A stretch of 51,928 bases of DNA from Syntrophales bacterium (GTDB lineage Bacteria; Desulfobacterota; Syntrophia; Syntrophales; UBA5619): the NCBI GenBank assembly GCA_030654195.1, contig JAURXV010000153.1:1-51928 (forward strand). The letters are read 5' to 3'. Below the pieces are notes generated by a model that worked only from the letters and a program-made list of their open reading frames with translations, had not been told where the DNA came from and made no database searches. Positions 38,542-46,406 of this stretch are shown here, in pieces; position 1 is the first letter of the stretch, and each line of letters begins with the position of its first letter. Made by a program: the position numbers and the translations under genes.

Positions 38542-39585
38542 ATGCGGGAAAAGATCACATACAGGGACTCGGGGGTCGATATCGACCGGGCGAACTCCTT
38601 TGTCGAGAAGATCAAACCCCTGATCAAGGCCACCTCTCGCAGGGAGATGATGACCGGCATCGGCGGGTTCGGTGGTCTCTTCCATCTGGACATCAGCAAA
38701 ATCAAGGATCCCGTCCTCGTCTCTTCGACCGATGGCGTGGGCACCAAACTCAAGATTGCGCAGATGATGAACAAACACGACACGGTCGGGATCGACCTTG
38801 TGGCCATGTCCGTCAACGACGTCGTCGTCCAGGGTGCGGAACCTCTCTTTTTTCTCGATTATATCGCGACCGGGAAGCTCTGCGTAGAGACCGGCGTCCG
38901 GATTGTCGAGGGGGTCGCCCAAGGGTGTCAGGAGGCCGGCTGCGCGCTGATCGGCGGGGAAACAGCTGAGATGCCGGGATTTTATCCGGATGGGGAGTAT
39001 GACCTTGCCGGGTTCTGCGTTGGCGTGGTCGAGGCGGATAAACTGATCGACGGCTCAGAAATCCGCGTCGGCGACCGGATCGTCGGGATCGCCTCCTCCG
39101 GTCTTCACAGCAACGGTTTTTCCCTGGCCCGGCGAGTTCTTTTGGAGCAGGGTCAACTCCATCCCGAAGATAAAGTGGACGGATTCGATGAGGTTCTGGG
39201 TCTCGAACTTCTCAAACCTACGCGGATTTACGTCAAATCGATCCTGAATCTCATCAAGAACTTCAACATCCGCGGAATCGTTCATATCACCGGTGGCGGC
39301 TTTATCGACAACATTCCCCGGATTGTACCCGGCCCGTGCAGGGCCGTCATCCGGAGGGGAAGTTGGGCCATTTTGCCCATCTTCGATCTGATCCGAAGGG
39401 TGGGAAACGTCGATGAATACGAGATGCTCCGGGTGTTCAACATGGGGATCGGCATGATCATCATCGTCGCGGAAAAGGACCAGCAGGAGATCATGGAACG
39501 GTTGGAGAAGTTGGGCGAGAAGGCGTATGCCCTCGGGACGATTGAAAAGAGGGAAAACGATCAGCCGACGGTCTCCTTCATATAG
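38542..39585 (+). CDS. purM: Phosphoribosylformylglycinamidine cyclo-ligase
   Basis: PurM (AIR synthetase) closes the imidazole ring in purine synthesis with ATP. The 347 residues begin MREKITYRDSGVDIDRAN and contain VSSTDGVGTKLKIA, GIDLVAMSVNDVVVQGAEPLFFLDY, LIGGETAEMPGFY and HITGGGFIDNIPR, all typical of the family. ATG 38542 is chosen because GGAG ends five bases upstream. A TTG at 38488 would start inside the palindrome. purN follows after about 60 bases. Confidence 0.97.
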   Translation: MREKITYRDSGVDIDRANSFVEKIKPLIKATSRREMMTGIGGFGGLFHLDISKIKDPVLVSSTDGVGTKLKIAQMMNKHDTVGIDLVAMSVNDVVVQGAEPLFFLDYIATGKLCVETGVRIVEGVAQGCQEAGCALIGGETAEMPGFYPDGEYDLAGFCVGVVEADKLIDGSEIRVGDRIVGIASSGLHSNGFSLARRVLLEQGQLHPEDKVDGFDEVLGLELLKPTRIYVKSILNLIKNFNIRGIVHITGGGFIDNIPRIVPGPCRAVIRRGSWAILPIFDLIRRVGNVDEYEMLRVFNMGIGMIIIVAEKDQQEIMERLEKLGEKAYALGTIEKRENDQPTVSFI

Positions 39586-39644
39586 CAACACGGCTGCGGT
39601 TGGAAACTCAAGAGCAGCATTTGCGGTGCGGACGGGCAACGGTC

Positions 39645-40310
39645 ATGACGAAAAAAATTCCGGTCGGTGTTCTCGCTTCGGGAAGCGGTTCCAATCTTCA
39701 GTCTCTGATCGATCATATCGAGGCCGGAAGGCTGGATGCGGAAATCCGAATTGTCCTCTGCAACAACGCCGACGCCTACGCGCTGGAACGATGCCGAAAA
39801 CACTGCATCCCGGCGCGCGTGGTCGACCATCGCGAATTCGCCTCCCGGGAGCTTTTTGACCGACGCATGATCGAGATCCTGAGCGCCTGCGGGGTAACAC
39901 TTGTCGTCATGGCCGGGTTCATGCGGATTCTCTCTCCGGAATTTTTTCGGGCCTTTCCGCTTAGGATCATGAACATCCATCCGGCGCTTCTCCCCTCCTT
40001 CCCGGGAACCCACGTTCAGCAGAAGGCCTTGGATTACGGCGCCCGATTTTCGGGGTGCACCGTTCATTTTGCGGACGAAGGGGTCGATTCGGGTCCGATT
40101 ATCATCCAGGCCGTGGTTCCGGTTTTCGATGAGGATACCGCAGAGAGCCTTGCCGAGCGGATCTTGAAGGAAGAACACCGAATTTATCCCCAGGCTGTAC
40201 AATACTACGCGGAGGGCAGAATCGAGATCGCGGGCCGCCGGGTCCGGATCCGGAACGGCTGCGCGGCAACGGAAAAGGCGCTGCACAATCCGCCTCTGAC
40301 CTTTTATTAG
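39645..40310 (+). CDS. purN: Phosphoribosylglycinamide formyltransferase
   Basis: PurN transfers a formyl group from 10-formyl-THF to GAR. The 221 residues contain the N-terminal LASGSGSNLQSL phosphate-binding loop, MAGFMRILSPEFF and the catalytic region MNIHPALLPSFPGTHVQQKALDYG with Asn, His and a downstream Asp (EGVDSGPIIIQ). ATG 39645 opens with MTKKIPVGVLASGSG, the expected N-terminus; an earlier TTG adds 15 unmatched residues. A tandem palindrome array begins six bases after its stop codon. Confidence 0.96.
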   Translation: MTKKIPVGVLASGSGSNLQSLIDHIEAGRLDAEIRIVLCNNADAYALERCRKHCIPARVVDHREFASRELFDRRMIEILSACGVTLVVMAGFMRILSPEFFRAFPLRIMNIHPALLPSFPGTHVQQKALDYGARFSGCTVHFADEGVDSGPIIIQAVVPVFDEDTAESLAERILKEEHRIYPQAVQYYAEGRIEIAGRRVRIRNGCAATEKALHNPPLTFY

Positions 40311-40315
40311 TCTTT

Positions 40316-40414
40316 GGGGACACGATGCGGCATCATGGCGGGGACACGATGCGGAATCATGGCGGGGACACGATGCGGAATCATGGCGGGGACACGATGC
40401 GGCATCATGTCCCC
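40316..40414. repeat. Tandem array of a 24-bp sister palindrome (three units plus a 27-bp terminal hairpin)
   Basis: Units of GGGGACACGATGCGGCATCA followed by TGGC, 24 bases each, start at 40316, 40340 and 40364; units two and three carry an A in place of the second C (GCGGAATCAT). The fourth unit (40388-40414) ends in TCATGTCCCC and folds into a 13-bp hairpin with one mismatch. The array lies directly after purN. Unit length is a multiple of three, and a continuous frame reads GTRCGIMA repeats. Confidence 0.93.
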
Positions 40415-40458
40415 GTGCGGCGCTTTTTTATTTATTTTCCACCCTTATCGGTCCAGGT

Positions 40459-41901
40459 ATGTACGATACGCTCATCATAGGTCGGGATTTGAGTTCCCTG
40501 ATAGCCGCCGTGACATCCATTCGACAGGGGCGGGAGACGGTTCTCATCATTGAAGGGGATCCCGAGATGGCGCATCAGGAAGGGGGATACCTTTTTCCGT
40601 TCGATCCGCGCCCCGTTTCGGGGCTTGCGGATCAGCAACTGGTTTCCAGTTTTTTCCACAACCCTTCATCGCCTATAGCCGACGAACCCGCCATATCTCC
40701 GATGAATCCGGCGTTTCAGGTGATCCTCCCCGGCCACCGGGTGGACCTGATCCCGAATCAGGAGCAGCTGATCGGCGACCTGATCCGTGAATTTCCCGAT
40801 CAGAAACGGGAGATCAACCGTTTCTATCGGGCCGTCGCGAAAGCCGGTCGCCTTATCGAGTATCGGCTCGAGGAAGACGCGGCCGGCGGCCCCTTTGATG
40901 GTAAGATGTTCCTGCGCCGTCTGGCCCGTTTCCCCGCAGAACTCGCAGCGCGTTATTCCCTGGTCCTCCCGGGGGGTGGTAAGGCTATGGCATTCCGAAG
41001 AATCATTCAAGCCCAGCTAAAGTTTCTGTCCCACCTGACCATGGATGACAATCAGCTTCCTCTGTCCGCGGCTTATCTCCTTTCCCTCCCCTCGCGGGGT
41101 CTTTTCTATCCGCGGGGGGGGGTGAACGCGTGGATGTCTCGGCTCCGTCGTGCTTTTACCGACCACGGCGGCATCCTCTGCGAGGGGTGTTCGGTCATCC
41201 GTATGGAGACAAAGCCGGAAGTCATTGTCGATCTGGAAATGGCAGGGTCGTCCTCAACCCTGCGCGGCAGGAAGCTTATCGTCAGCGCACAGTGGGAAAA
41301 ACGGGATCTGCTGCTTCCGGTGCGAAAGAGGTTTTTCCGAAGGTTCCGTTGTTTTGATTCCATCCGGACCGCAGGGTATCCCTTTTACCTTCATATGGGC
41401 GTTCGTGAAGAGGGGCTCCCTGAAAAAATGGCGGCGTATGCCGTTGTGGTCCGGGATGGAGACGGTGTCGTGACGGATCGGGACCTCGTCTTCCTCGAAA
41501 CAAGCCTTCCGGGGGAAACGGAGCGAGCCCCCGAGGGCCGGAGAGCGATCGCGGCCACGGTTTTTCTGGCTGATTCGCCGCTGCGGCTCAATGATCAGGA
41601 ACTGAAGGAAGCTGCAACGAACATCATCGATTCCCTGGAGGGATTCCTGCCCTTTCTGCGGGAGAATATCGATTATCTCCATGTTGATAAGTCCATCGCA
41701 ATCTCGCGCCGTTATCAGGAAATGGCCAACCGGAAATACCGGACCCCCAAGCGGCCGTTTTGGGGAATGACGACCCTCTCTCCCGAAACCCGGATCCCGA
41801 ATGTGCTGCTGACCGGCGCCATTTTGAGAGCAGGTCTTGGTTTCGAGGGAGAAATCATCGCTGGAATCGATGCCGCCATGAGGGCAGGAAGAGAGGTTTA
41901 A
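40459..41901 (+). CDS. Phytoene-desaturase-like FAD/NAD(P)-binding protein
   Basis: The 480-residue protein has the overall layout of the phytoene desaturase/amine oxidase flavoproteins: an N-terminal beta-alpha-beta unit (MYDTLIIGRDLSSLIAA) and a C-terminal FAD-closing segment (IPNVLLTGAILRAGLGFEGEIIAGIDAAMRAG). The canonical GxGxxG is changed to GRDLSS, so the second and third glycines are missing. A middle region, LFYPRGGVNAWMSRLRRAF, resembles the GG-containing substrate region of desaturases. The substrate is unknown. It is followed by pfk after four bases, so they are co-transcribed. No carotenoid genes are nearby. Confidence 0.8.
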   Translation: MYDTLIIGRDLSSLIAAVTSIRQGRETVLIIEGDPEMAHQEGGYLFPFDPRPVSGLADQQLVSSFFHNPSSPIADEPAISPMNPAFQVILPGHRVDLIPNQEQLIGDLIREFPDQKREINRFYRAVAKAGRLIEYRLEEDAAGGPFDGKMFLRRLARFPAELAARYSLVLPGGGKAMAFRRIIQAQLKFLSHLTMDDNQLPLSAAYLLSLPSRGLFYPRGGVNAWMSRLRRAFTDHGGILCEGCSVIRMETKPEVIVDLEMAGSSSTLRGRKLIVSAQWEKRDLLLPVRKRFFRRFRCFDSIRTAGYPFYLHMGVREEGLPEKMAAYAVVVRDGDGVVTDRDLVFLETSLPGETERAPEGRRAIAATVFLADSPLRLNDQELKEAATNIIDSLEGFLPFLRENIDYLHVDKSIAISRRYQEMANRKYRTPKRPFWGMTTLSPETRIPNVLLTGAILRAGLGFEGEIIAGIDAAMRAGREV

Positions 41902-41905
41902 CATC

Positions 41906-43231
41906 ATGCATAAAGAAATTCCTTATGATTTTACCATTCAGCGCCTGGGGGAATGCACCATCCCATCCCCCATAAACGTCAGCTATTTTACGCCGGATAC
42001 CAAAAGGATTCTGTTCAATATCTATCTCGATCAGAATGCTGATGGGGACACCTTGCCGCAAGGTGTCCCCGGAATACCCCTTTCCCTCGAGGTGGCGGGG
42101 CCGCGCGAGAAGATCTTTTTCGATCCTTCCAAGACCAAAGCCGCGATTGTCACCTGCGGCGGCCTCTGTCCCGGGATCAACGATGTAATCCGATCGCTCG
42201 TGATGGAACTCTATCACCGATATGGCGTACGGAATACCATGGGCATCCGGTATGGCTTCCAGGGCCTGATTCCAAAATTCCGCCATCCCACCGTGGAGTT
42301 AACGCCGGATATAGTCAAGGACGTCAATACCATCGGAGGGTCGATCCTCTCTTCGTCCCGTGGGCTCCAGGACATCGGCGAGATGACGGATGCCCTCAAG
42401 CGGATGAATACGGATCTCCTGTTTTGCGTGGGGGGAGACGGGACGATGAGGGCGACCGAATGCATCACCCAAGAGATCACGCGCCGGGGTCTCAATATCG
42501 GCGTGATCGGCGTTCCGAAGACCATTGACAACGACCTCAACCTGATTCAGAAGACCTTCGGCTTCGATACGGCGATTTCCGAATCGGTCAAGGCCCTTCA
42601 ATGCGCCCATGTCGAGGCCAAGGGCGCCCCCAACGGGATCGGTCTGGTCAAAATTATGGGACGCCAGTCGGGCCACATTGCCGCCGGCGCCGCTTTGGCG
42701 CAGACCGATGTCAATTTTGTCTTGATTCCCGAAGTTCCCTTTGATCTTGCGGGGGAGAAGGGTTTTCTCAAGGCCGTCGAGAGGCGTCTGCAGCAGAGTT
42801 CGCACTGCGTGATCCTGGCGGCCGAGGGGGCGGGGCAGGAGCACATTCGCCAGGAGGGTCAGCGCCTGGAAACGGATGCCTCGGGAAATCCCCGCCTGCT
42901 CGATATCGGGATCTTCCTGAAGGCGAAAATTGAAGAGTATTTCAGCAAAATCGGCAAGGAAATCAACTTGAAATACATCGATCCCAGCTATACGATTCGC
43001 AGCGTTCCGGCAAACGCCAGCGACAGCATGTACTGCGGCGCCCTCGGACAATATGCGGTTCACGCCGGAATGGCCGGAAAAACCGGCATGCTCGTCGGTC
43101 TGATGAAGGACGAATATGTCCATATCCCTCTCAAATTGATCAGTTCGGGTACGATGGTCGATCCGGGCGGAAACATCTGGATGAGAGTTCTTGAAGCCAC
43201 GGGGCAGCCCCCTTCCATGAAAAACGACTAA
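41906..43231 (+). CDS. pfkA: 6-phosphofructokinase, probably ATP-dependent, with palindrome-encoded insert
   Basis: PFK phosphorylates fructose 6-phosphate in glycolysis. The 441 residues contain [21 protein letters not shown] (residues 176-180), VPKTIDNDL (Lys205) and [12 protein letters not shown]. Gly179 in GGDG fits ATP use; PPi enzymes have GGDD. Lys205, as in PPi and plant-type PFKs, gives the mixed signature of the long ATP-dependent clade. Residues 47-55 (GDTLPQGVP) come from a complete 27-bp palindrome in the N-terminal extension, ahead of the Rossmann core, so it may be tolerated easily. It overlaps no neighbour and is followed by rpmB. Confidence 0.93.
   Translation: MHKEIPYDFTIQRLGECTIPSPINVSYFTPDTKRILFNIYLDQNADGDTLPQGVPGIPLSLEVAGPREKIFFDPSKTKAAIVTCGGLCPGINDVIRSLVMELYHRYGVRNTMGIRYGFQGLIPKFRHPTVELTPDIVKDVNTIGGSILSSSRGLQDIGEMTDALKRMNTDLLFCVGGDGTMRATECITQEITRRGLNIGVIGVPKTIDNDLNLIQKTFGFDTAISESVKALQCAHVEAKGAPNGIGLVKIMGRQSGHIAAGAALAQTDVNFVLIPEVPFDLAGEKGFLKAVERRLQQSSHCVILAAEGAGQEHIRQEGQRLETDASGNPRLLDIGIFLKAKIEEYFSKIGKEINLKYIDPSYTIRSVPANASDSMYCGALGQYAVHAGMAGKTGMLVGLMKDEYVHIPLKLISSGTMVDPGGNIWMRVLEATGQPPSMKND
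42044..42070. repeat. 27-bp GGGGACA palindrome inside pfk (C centre)
   Basis: The perfect copy contributes exactly nine codons, GDTLPQGVP, in the N-terminal extension. The frame and peptide are the same as in recG, with the element in the same orientation relative to the gene. Confidence 0.95.
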
Positions 43232-43238
43232 AAATAGC

Positions 43239-43267
43239 TTGCAATTCAGCCGGATTTGATTTAGAAA
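43239..43267 (+). promoter_or_regulatory. Candidate promoter of rpmB
   Basis: TTGCAA, a 17-base spacer and TAGAAA lie 30 bases ahead of the rpmB start. Spacing is ideal and the hexamers match at five and four positions. Confidence 0.5.
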
Positions 43268-43296
43268 CCGGCAGCATTTCAGAGAGGAGCTTGGAT

Positions 43297-43494
43297 ATGT
43301 CGAAAATCTGTGAGATATGTGGCAAGAAACCGGTGAAGGGCCATAAGGTCAGCCATGCGAACAACAAGAGTGTGAAGATCTGGCGCCCCAACCTTCAGAA
43401 GATCCGGTGTGTCGACGGTAAAACGGGAGAGGTAAAGCGGGTCAAGGCCTGTACCCGTTGCATCCGTTCAGGCTTTCTCAAAAAGGCCGTCTAA
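43297..43494 (+). CDS. rpmB: 50S ribosomal protein L28
   Basis: L28 is a small component of the large ribosomal subunit. The 65-residue protein is a zinc-ribbon (C+) form, with Cys5 and Cys8 (CEIC) and a second pair in ACTRCIRSG. Such C+ forms usually have zinc-free paralogues elsewhere under Zur control. ATG 43297 is used, with GAGGAG seven bases upstream; a TTG two codons earlier is ignored. A 27-bp palindrome follows ten bases after the stop. Confidence 0.96.
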   Translation: MSKICEICGKKPVKGHKVSHANNKSVKIWRPNLQKIRCVDGKTGEVKRVKACTRCIRSGFLKKAV

Positions 43495-43504
43495 AGTCGG
43501 AAAA

Positions 43505-43531
43505 GGGGACACCTTGCCGCAAGGTGTCCCC
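43505..43531. repeat. 27-bp GGGGACA palindrome after rpmB (C centre)
   Basis: A perfect copy lies between the convergent rpmB and an exported-protein gene. It may stabilise or insulate both transcripts. The right flank continues CCATAC, as at 25033. Confidence 0.95.
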
Positions 43532-43580
43532 CCATACGGGCCGGAGCGGCTACTGCTTCTCCGGCCTTTGTGATTTGATC

Positions 43581-44006
43581 CTACCTCTGGGCGGCGGTCC
43601 GGATCACCAGCTTCTTCAGATCCGTCATCTTGATCTGGAAGGTCCCATACTTCGTCTGACCATAGGCTTTCTGGGTTTTGTTCAAGGTGAGTTCGGACGT
43701 TCCTCCGTCGCGCAGCTTCACAATACCGATCAATTGCTCCGCATTCACGCGGAAAGATACCTGGTCGATGTTATCGAAGGAAATGGTGTAAGTGCCTTCT
43801 CCCCTTTTCCCTTCCAGAAAGGTTGTCCCCTCGATGCTGGCCTCGCTGCATTCGGTGATGAAATCCATCTGGTCCACATAAACGACAAAATATTTCTTGA
43901 CCGGTATGGGGATCTTCTCCGGGGTTGCCGGCCCTTGAAGCGAGCCCATCCCCAGTAGTGCAGGAATCGCCAGCAGCAGAAAAACACAGCCTATCCCTCT
44001 CTTCAT
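43581..44006 (-). CDS. Exported hypothetical protein
   Basis: I do not recognise a family. The 141-residue protein starts with a signal peptide (MKRGIGCVFLLLAIPALLGMGS), followed by a mature part rich in beta-strand-like segments (KKYFVVYVDQMDF, GEGTYTISFDNIDQVSFRV and GTFQIKMTDLKKLVIR). ATG 44006 follows GGAGG closely and is preferred to a start 52 codons upstream. It is alone on the minus strand between rpmB and recJ. It may be a periplasmic protein of the envelope, but nothing more can be said. Confidence 0.75.
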   Translation of the reverse strand: MKRGIGCVFLLLAIPALLGMGSLQGPATPEKIPIPVKKYFVVYVDQMDFITECSEASIEGTTFLEGKRGEGTYTISFDNIDQVSFRVNAEQLIGIVKLRDGGTSELTLNKTQKAYGQTKYGTFQIKMTDLKKLVIRTAAQR

Positions 44007-44181
44007 GATGCCTCCGTTATGCCTCCGTTCAAAAAAACTACAAATTCCAACCCCCGTCCAACCCCGAATGAGCGGCTGCATGATAGCAATCCCGTGCATC
44101 AATTTCAAGATAAAAGAGGGGAATTCTCTCCTTGACAAGCGGTATCGCCTTGATATGATCATTACCGGTTTGGACGGCAGG

Positions 44182-44246
44182 CTTCGACAAGCTCAGCACG
44201 AACGGAATATCAATAGGTTACACCGTTCACCCTGAGCCTGTCGAAG
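44182..44246. repeat. Imperfect inverted repeat, CTTCGACAAGCTCAG family
   Basis: Arms of 24 bases (CTTCGACAAGCTCAGCACGA with ACGG, and the inverted CCGTTCACCCTGAGCCTGTC with GAAG) differ at about four positions and enclose 17 bases. The same sequence family recurs at 50638-50692. It lies just ahead of recJ. Confidence 0.8.
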
Positions 44247-44307
44247 GGTGATGCTGACTTTTTACGAGACCATCGATAGAGGGCAATCACGAGAGGCGAG
44301 TGGAAGC

Positions 44308-46050
44308 ATGATCTCCGCAGGAAGACTCCCCACGACCCGCTGGCGCTTGCGGGAGGGAAACCGGGATATCGAAGATCTGCTGGTCCGGGAGTTAGGGATA
44401 AGCCCGATCATCTCCAGGATCATTATGAGCCGTGAAATCTGCGATCCGGATGTTGTTCGCCGCTACCTCTCCCCTTCCCTGCAGGATCTGCACAATCCCT
44501 TTCTGATGCAGGATATGAAAAAGGCGGTTGACCGCCTCATCCTCGCCGTTTACCGGAACGAAAAAGTGGTCGTCTATGGGGATTACGATGCCGATGGAAT
44601 TACCTCCGTCGTCGTCCTTATCCATTTTCTCAGAGAGATTTATCCGGGAGCGACCTACCATATCCCCGACCGGATAACGGAGGGCTATGGTCTCAACCGA
44701 GATGCGGTCGAACGGTTCCGGTCCCAGGGGATCGGCCTGATCGTTACCGTCGATTGCGGCATAGCGGATCATGACGCAGTCGCGTATGCACGGCAATTGG
44801 GGATGGATACGATTATCCTGGATCATCATGAACTTTCCGACACCCTCCCCGCTGCGGCGGCGGCAGTCAATCCGAAGCGGGCGGATTGCCGCTTCCCGTT
44901 CAAGCATCTGGCCGCCGTCGGCATCGTCTTCAACTTTCTGATTGCGATGCGCGGCGCCCTCCGCCGGGAAGGGTTCTGGCGGAACGATGCCTATCCCAAC
45001 CTTCGGGAATATCTCGATCTTGTGGCTCTGGGAACGATCGGCGACATCGTGCCGCTGGTTGACGAAAACCGGATATTCGTCAAAATCGGCCTCGATCTGA
45101 TATCGGAGGAGAGAAGAATCGGTTTGCGCGCCTTGAAACAGGTTTCCGGGATGGAGCATCAGGTGATCGATTCGAGCAAGGCATCCTTCGCGCTGATCCC
45201 CCGAATCAATGCGGCGGGACGGATCGCCTCGGCCGGCGAAGCCGTAGAGCTCCTGCTCACCGAGAATCCGGATCAGGCCGAAGAGCTTGCCAGGAAACTG
45301 GACGGTTTCAACCGGAAACGCCAGGCGATGGAGAAGGTGATCTTCAATGAGATTCTGGAAAAGGTCGAAAAAGGGATCGCGGTCGGGGAGAGCGGGCCGC
45401 TCATCTTCGCTTCGCCCCGTTGGCACCCGGGCATCCTCGGCATCGTCGCCTCCAAGCTCGTCGATCGCTTCGGCCGACCAGCCATTCTGATCAGCCTGAA
45501 GGACGGGGTCGGAAAGGGATCGGGACGCAGCGTCTCCGATTTCAATATTTTCGAGGGGCTGAAACGCTGTCAAGCGCATCTTCTTTCCTACGGCGGCCAC
45601 CACTATGCCGCGGGCATTTCGATCCGGGAAGAGGATATCGATCCTTTTTCAAAACTGCTCCGCGAGATCGTCCGTGAAAATGGCCCGGAACCCGATTTTG
45701 CGGTCTGCACAATCATTGACGCCCAGTGCGGTCTGATGGACATCACGCATGAACTTCTCTCCCAGATCGAGCAACTGGCCCCTTTCGGAAGCCGGAACCC
45801 GGAGCCGGTCTTCTGCGTCCGGAATGTCAGGGTGGCCTCTCCCTCGATTGTCGGGAACAATCATCTGAAGATGCGCGTCAGCCATGACGGCGTATCCCGG
45901 AACTCCATCTGGTTCAGCAGCGGACAATACCTTCCGGAACTCTCCGCGGCGGTCCTGGATATCGTATTCACACCGCAAATCAATACCTGGAACGGCAACG
46001 CGGATATCCAGCTCAAGATGAGGGATGTGGCCGTTCAACCGAATTCCTGA
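44308..46050 (+). CDS. recJ: Single-stranded-DNA-specific 5'-3' exonuclease RecJ
   Basis: RecJ degrades single-stranded DNA in recombination and mismatch repair. The DHH phosphoesterase motifs are visible: VVYGDYDADGITSV, VTVDCGIADHD, LDHHELSD and, in the DHHA1 part, GGHHYAAG. The OB domain follows in the C-terminal third. ATG 44308 (MISAGRLPTTRWRL) gives 580 residues, a usual length. Starts at 44248 or 44251 would begin at the foot of an inverted-repeat hairpin and add 20 unmatched residues. It converges with the next ORF, 13 bases apart. Confidence 0.94.
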   Translation: MISAGRLPTTRWRLREGNRDIEDLLVRELGISPIISRIIMSREICDPDVVRRYLSPSLQDLHNPFLMQDMKKAVDRLILAVYRNEKVVVYGDYDADGITSVVVLIHFLREIYPGATYHIPDRITEGYGLNRDAVERFRSQGIGLIVTVDCGIADHDAVAYARQLGMDTIILDHHELSDTLPAAAAAVNPKRADCRFPFKHLAAVGIVFNFLIAMRGALRREGFWRNDAYPNLREYLDLVALGTIGDIVPLVDENRIFVKIGLDLISEERRIGLRALKQVSGMEHQVIDSSKASFALIPRINAAGRIASAGEAVELLLTENPDQAEELARKLDGFNRKRQAMEKVIFNEILEKVEKGIAVGESGPLIFASPRWHPGILGIVASKLVDRFGRPAILISLKDGVGKGSGRSVSDFNIFEGLKRCQAHLLSYGGHHYAAGISIREEDIDPFSKLLREIVRENGPEPDFAVCTIIDAQCGLMDITHELLSQIEQLAPFGSRNPEPVFCVRNVRVASPSIVGNNHLKMRVSHDGVSRNSIWFSSGQYLPELSAAVLDIVFTPQINTWNGNADIQLKMRDVAVQPNS

Positions 46051-46062
46051 GTTGAAAATCCC

Positions 46063-46329
46063 TCAGCCCAAATCGCTTTCCGGATCGGCGTCACAGTCGT
46101 GCTGCTCGCACCAGATCTTGAGAAATTGGAGACATTCCGCTACATCCTTCGAATGGATCTCTTCCACCTCCACACGGCCCTTTCTCAGATATTCCCTTGT
46201 AAACTGATTGATCTTGACGGGTGACTCGACCAAAAGTTTAGCTGATTTCTCAAAAGGGCGGCCGCCGCTCCACCTCCCTTTCCCAATCGCATCGCCAGCC
46301 CCTGCTTTTCGCGGATCCATGTTTCCCAT
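46063..46329 (-). CDS. Hypothetical protein, unrecognised
   Basis: The 88-residue protein is charged and soluble, with a likely helical part (VEVEEIHSKDVAECLQFLKIWCEQHDCD) and a basic, Gly-rich N-terminus. The ATG at 46329 overlaps the -35 of the PBP promoter on the other strand; an ATG four codons in (MDPRKAG) is equally possible. I do not recognise a family. The gene lies tightly between recJ and the PBP gene. Confidence 0.5.
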   Translation of the reverse strand: MGNMDPRKAGAGDAIGKGRWSGGRPFEKSAKLLVESPVKINQFTREYLRKGRVEVEEIHSKDVAECLQFLKIWCEQHDCDADPESDLG

Positions 46330-46357
46330 TGACAGGTACTTACTTTTTCTCTATTTT
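46329..46357 (+). promoter_or_regulatory. Sigma-70 promoter of the PBP1B-like gene
   Basis: TTGACA, exactly 17 bases and TATTTT are seen. The predicted start near 46364 precedes the GTG at 46407, and shows that a TTG at 46329 cannot be the translation start. Confidence 0.7.
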
Positions 46358-46406
46358 ACTCCGGCGTGACGGCAATCCTGTCAAATTCTATTATGTAAGG
46401 AAACAA

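Noticed and set aside
38488-39585. Longer purM starting at TTG 38488
   Set aside because: The added 18 residues are translated palindrome and leader; ATG 38542 has a ribosome site and the family N-terminus.
40316-40414. Short CRISPR array
   Set aside because: The units are contiguous 24-mers with no unique spacers, and no cas gene is present.
40314-40553. 79-codon ORF through the 24-bp array, encoding GTRCGIMA repeats
   Set aside because: It exists because the repeat has no stops; it has no ribosome site of its own and overlaps the next real gene.
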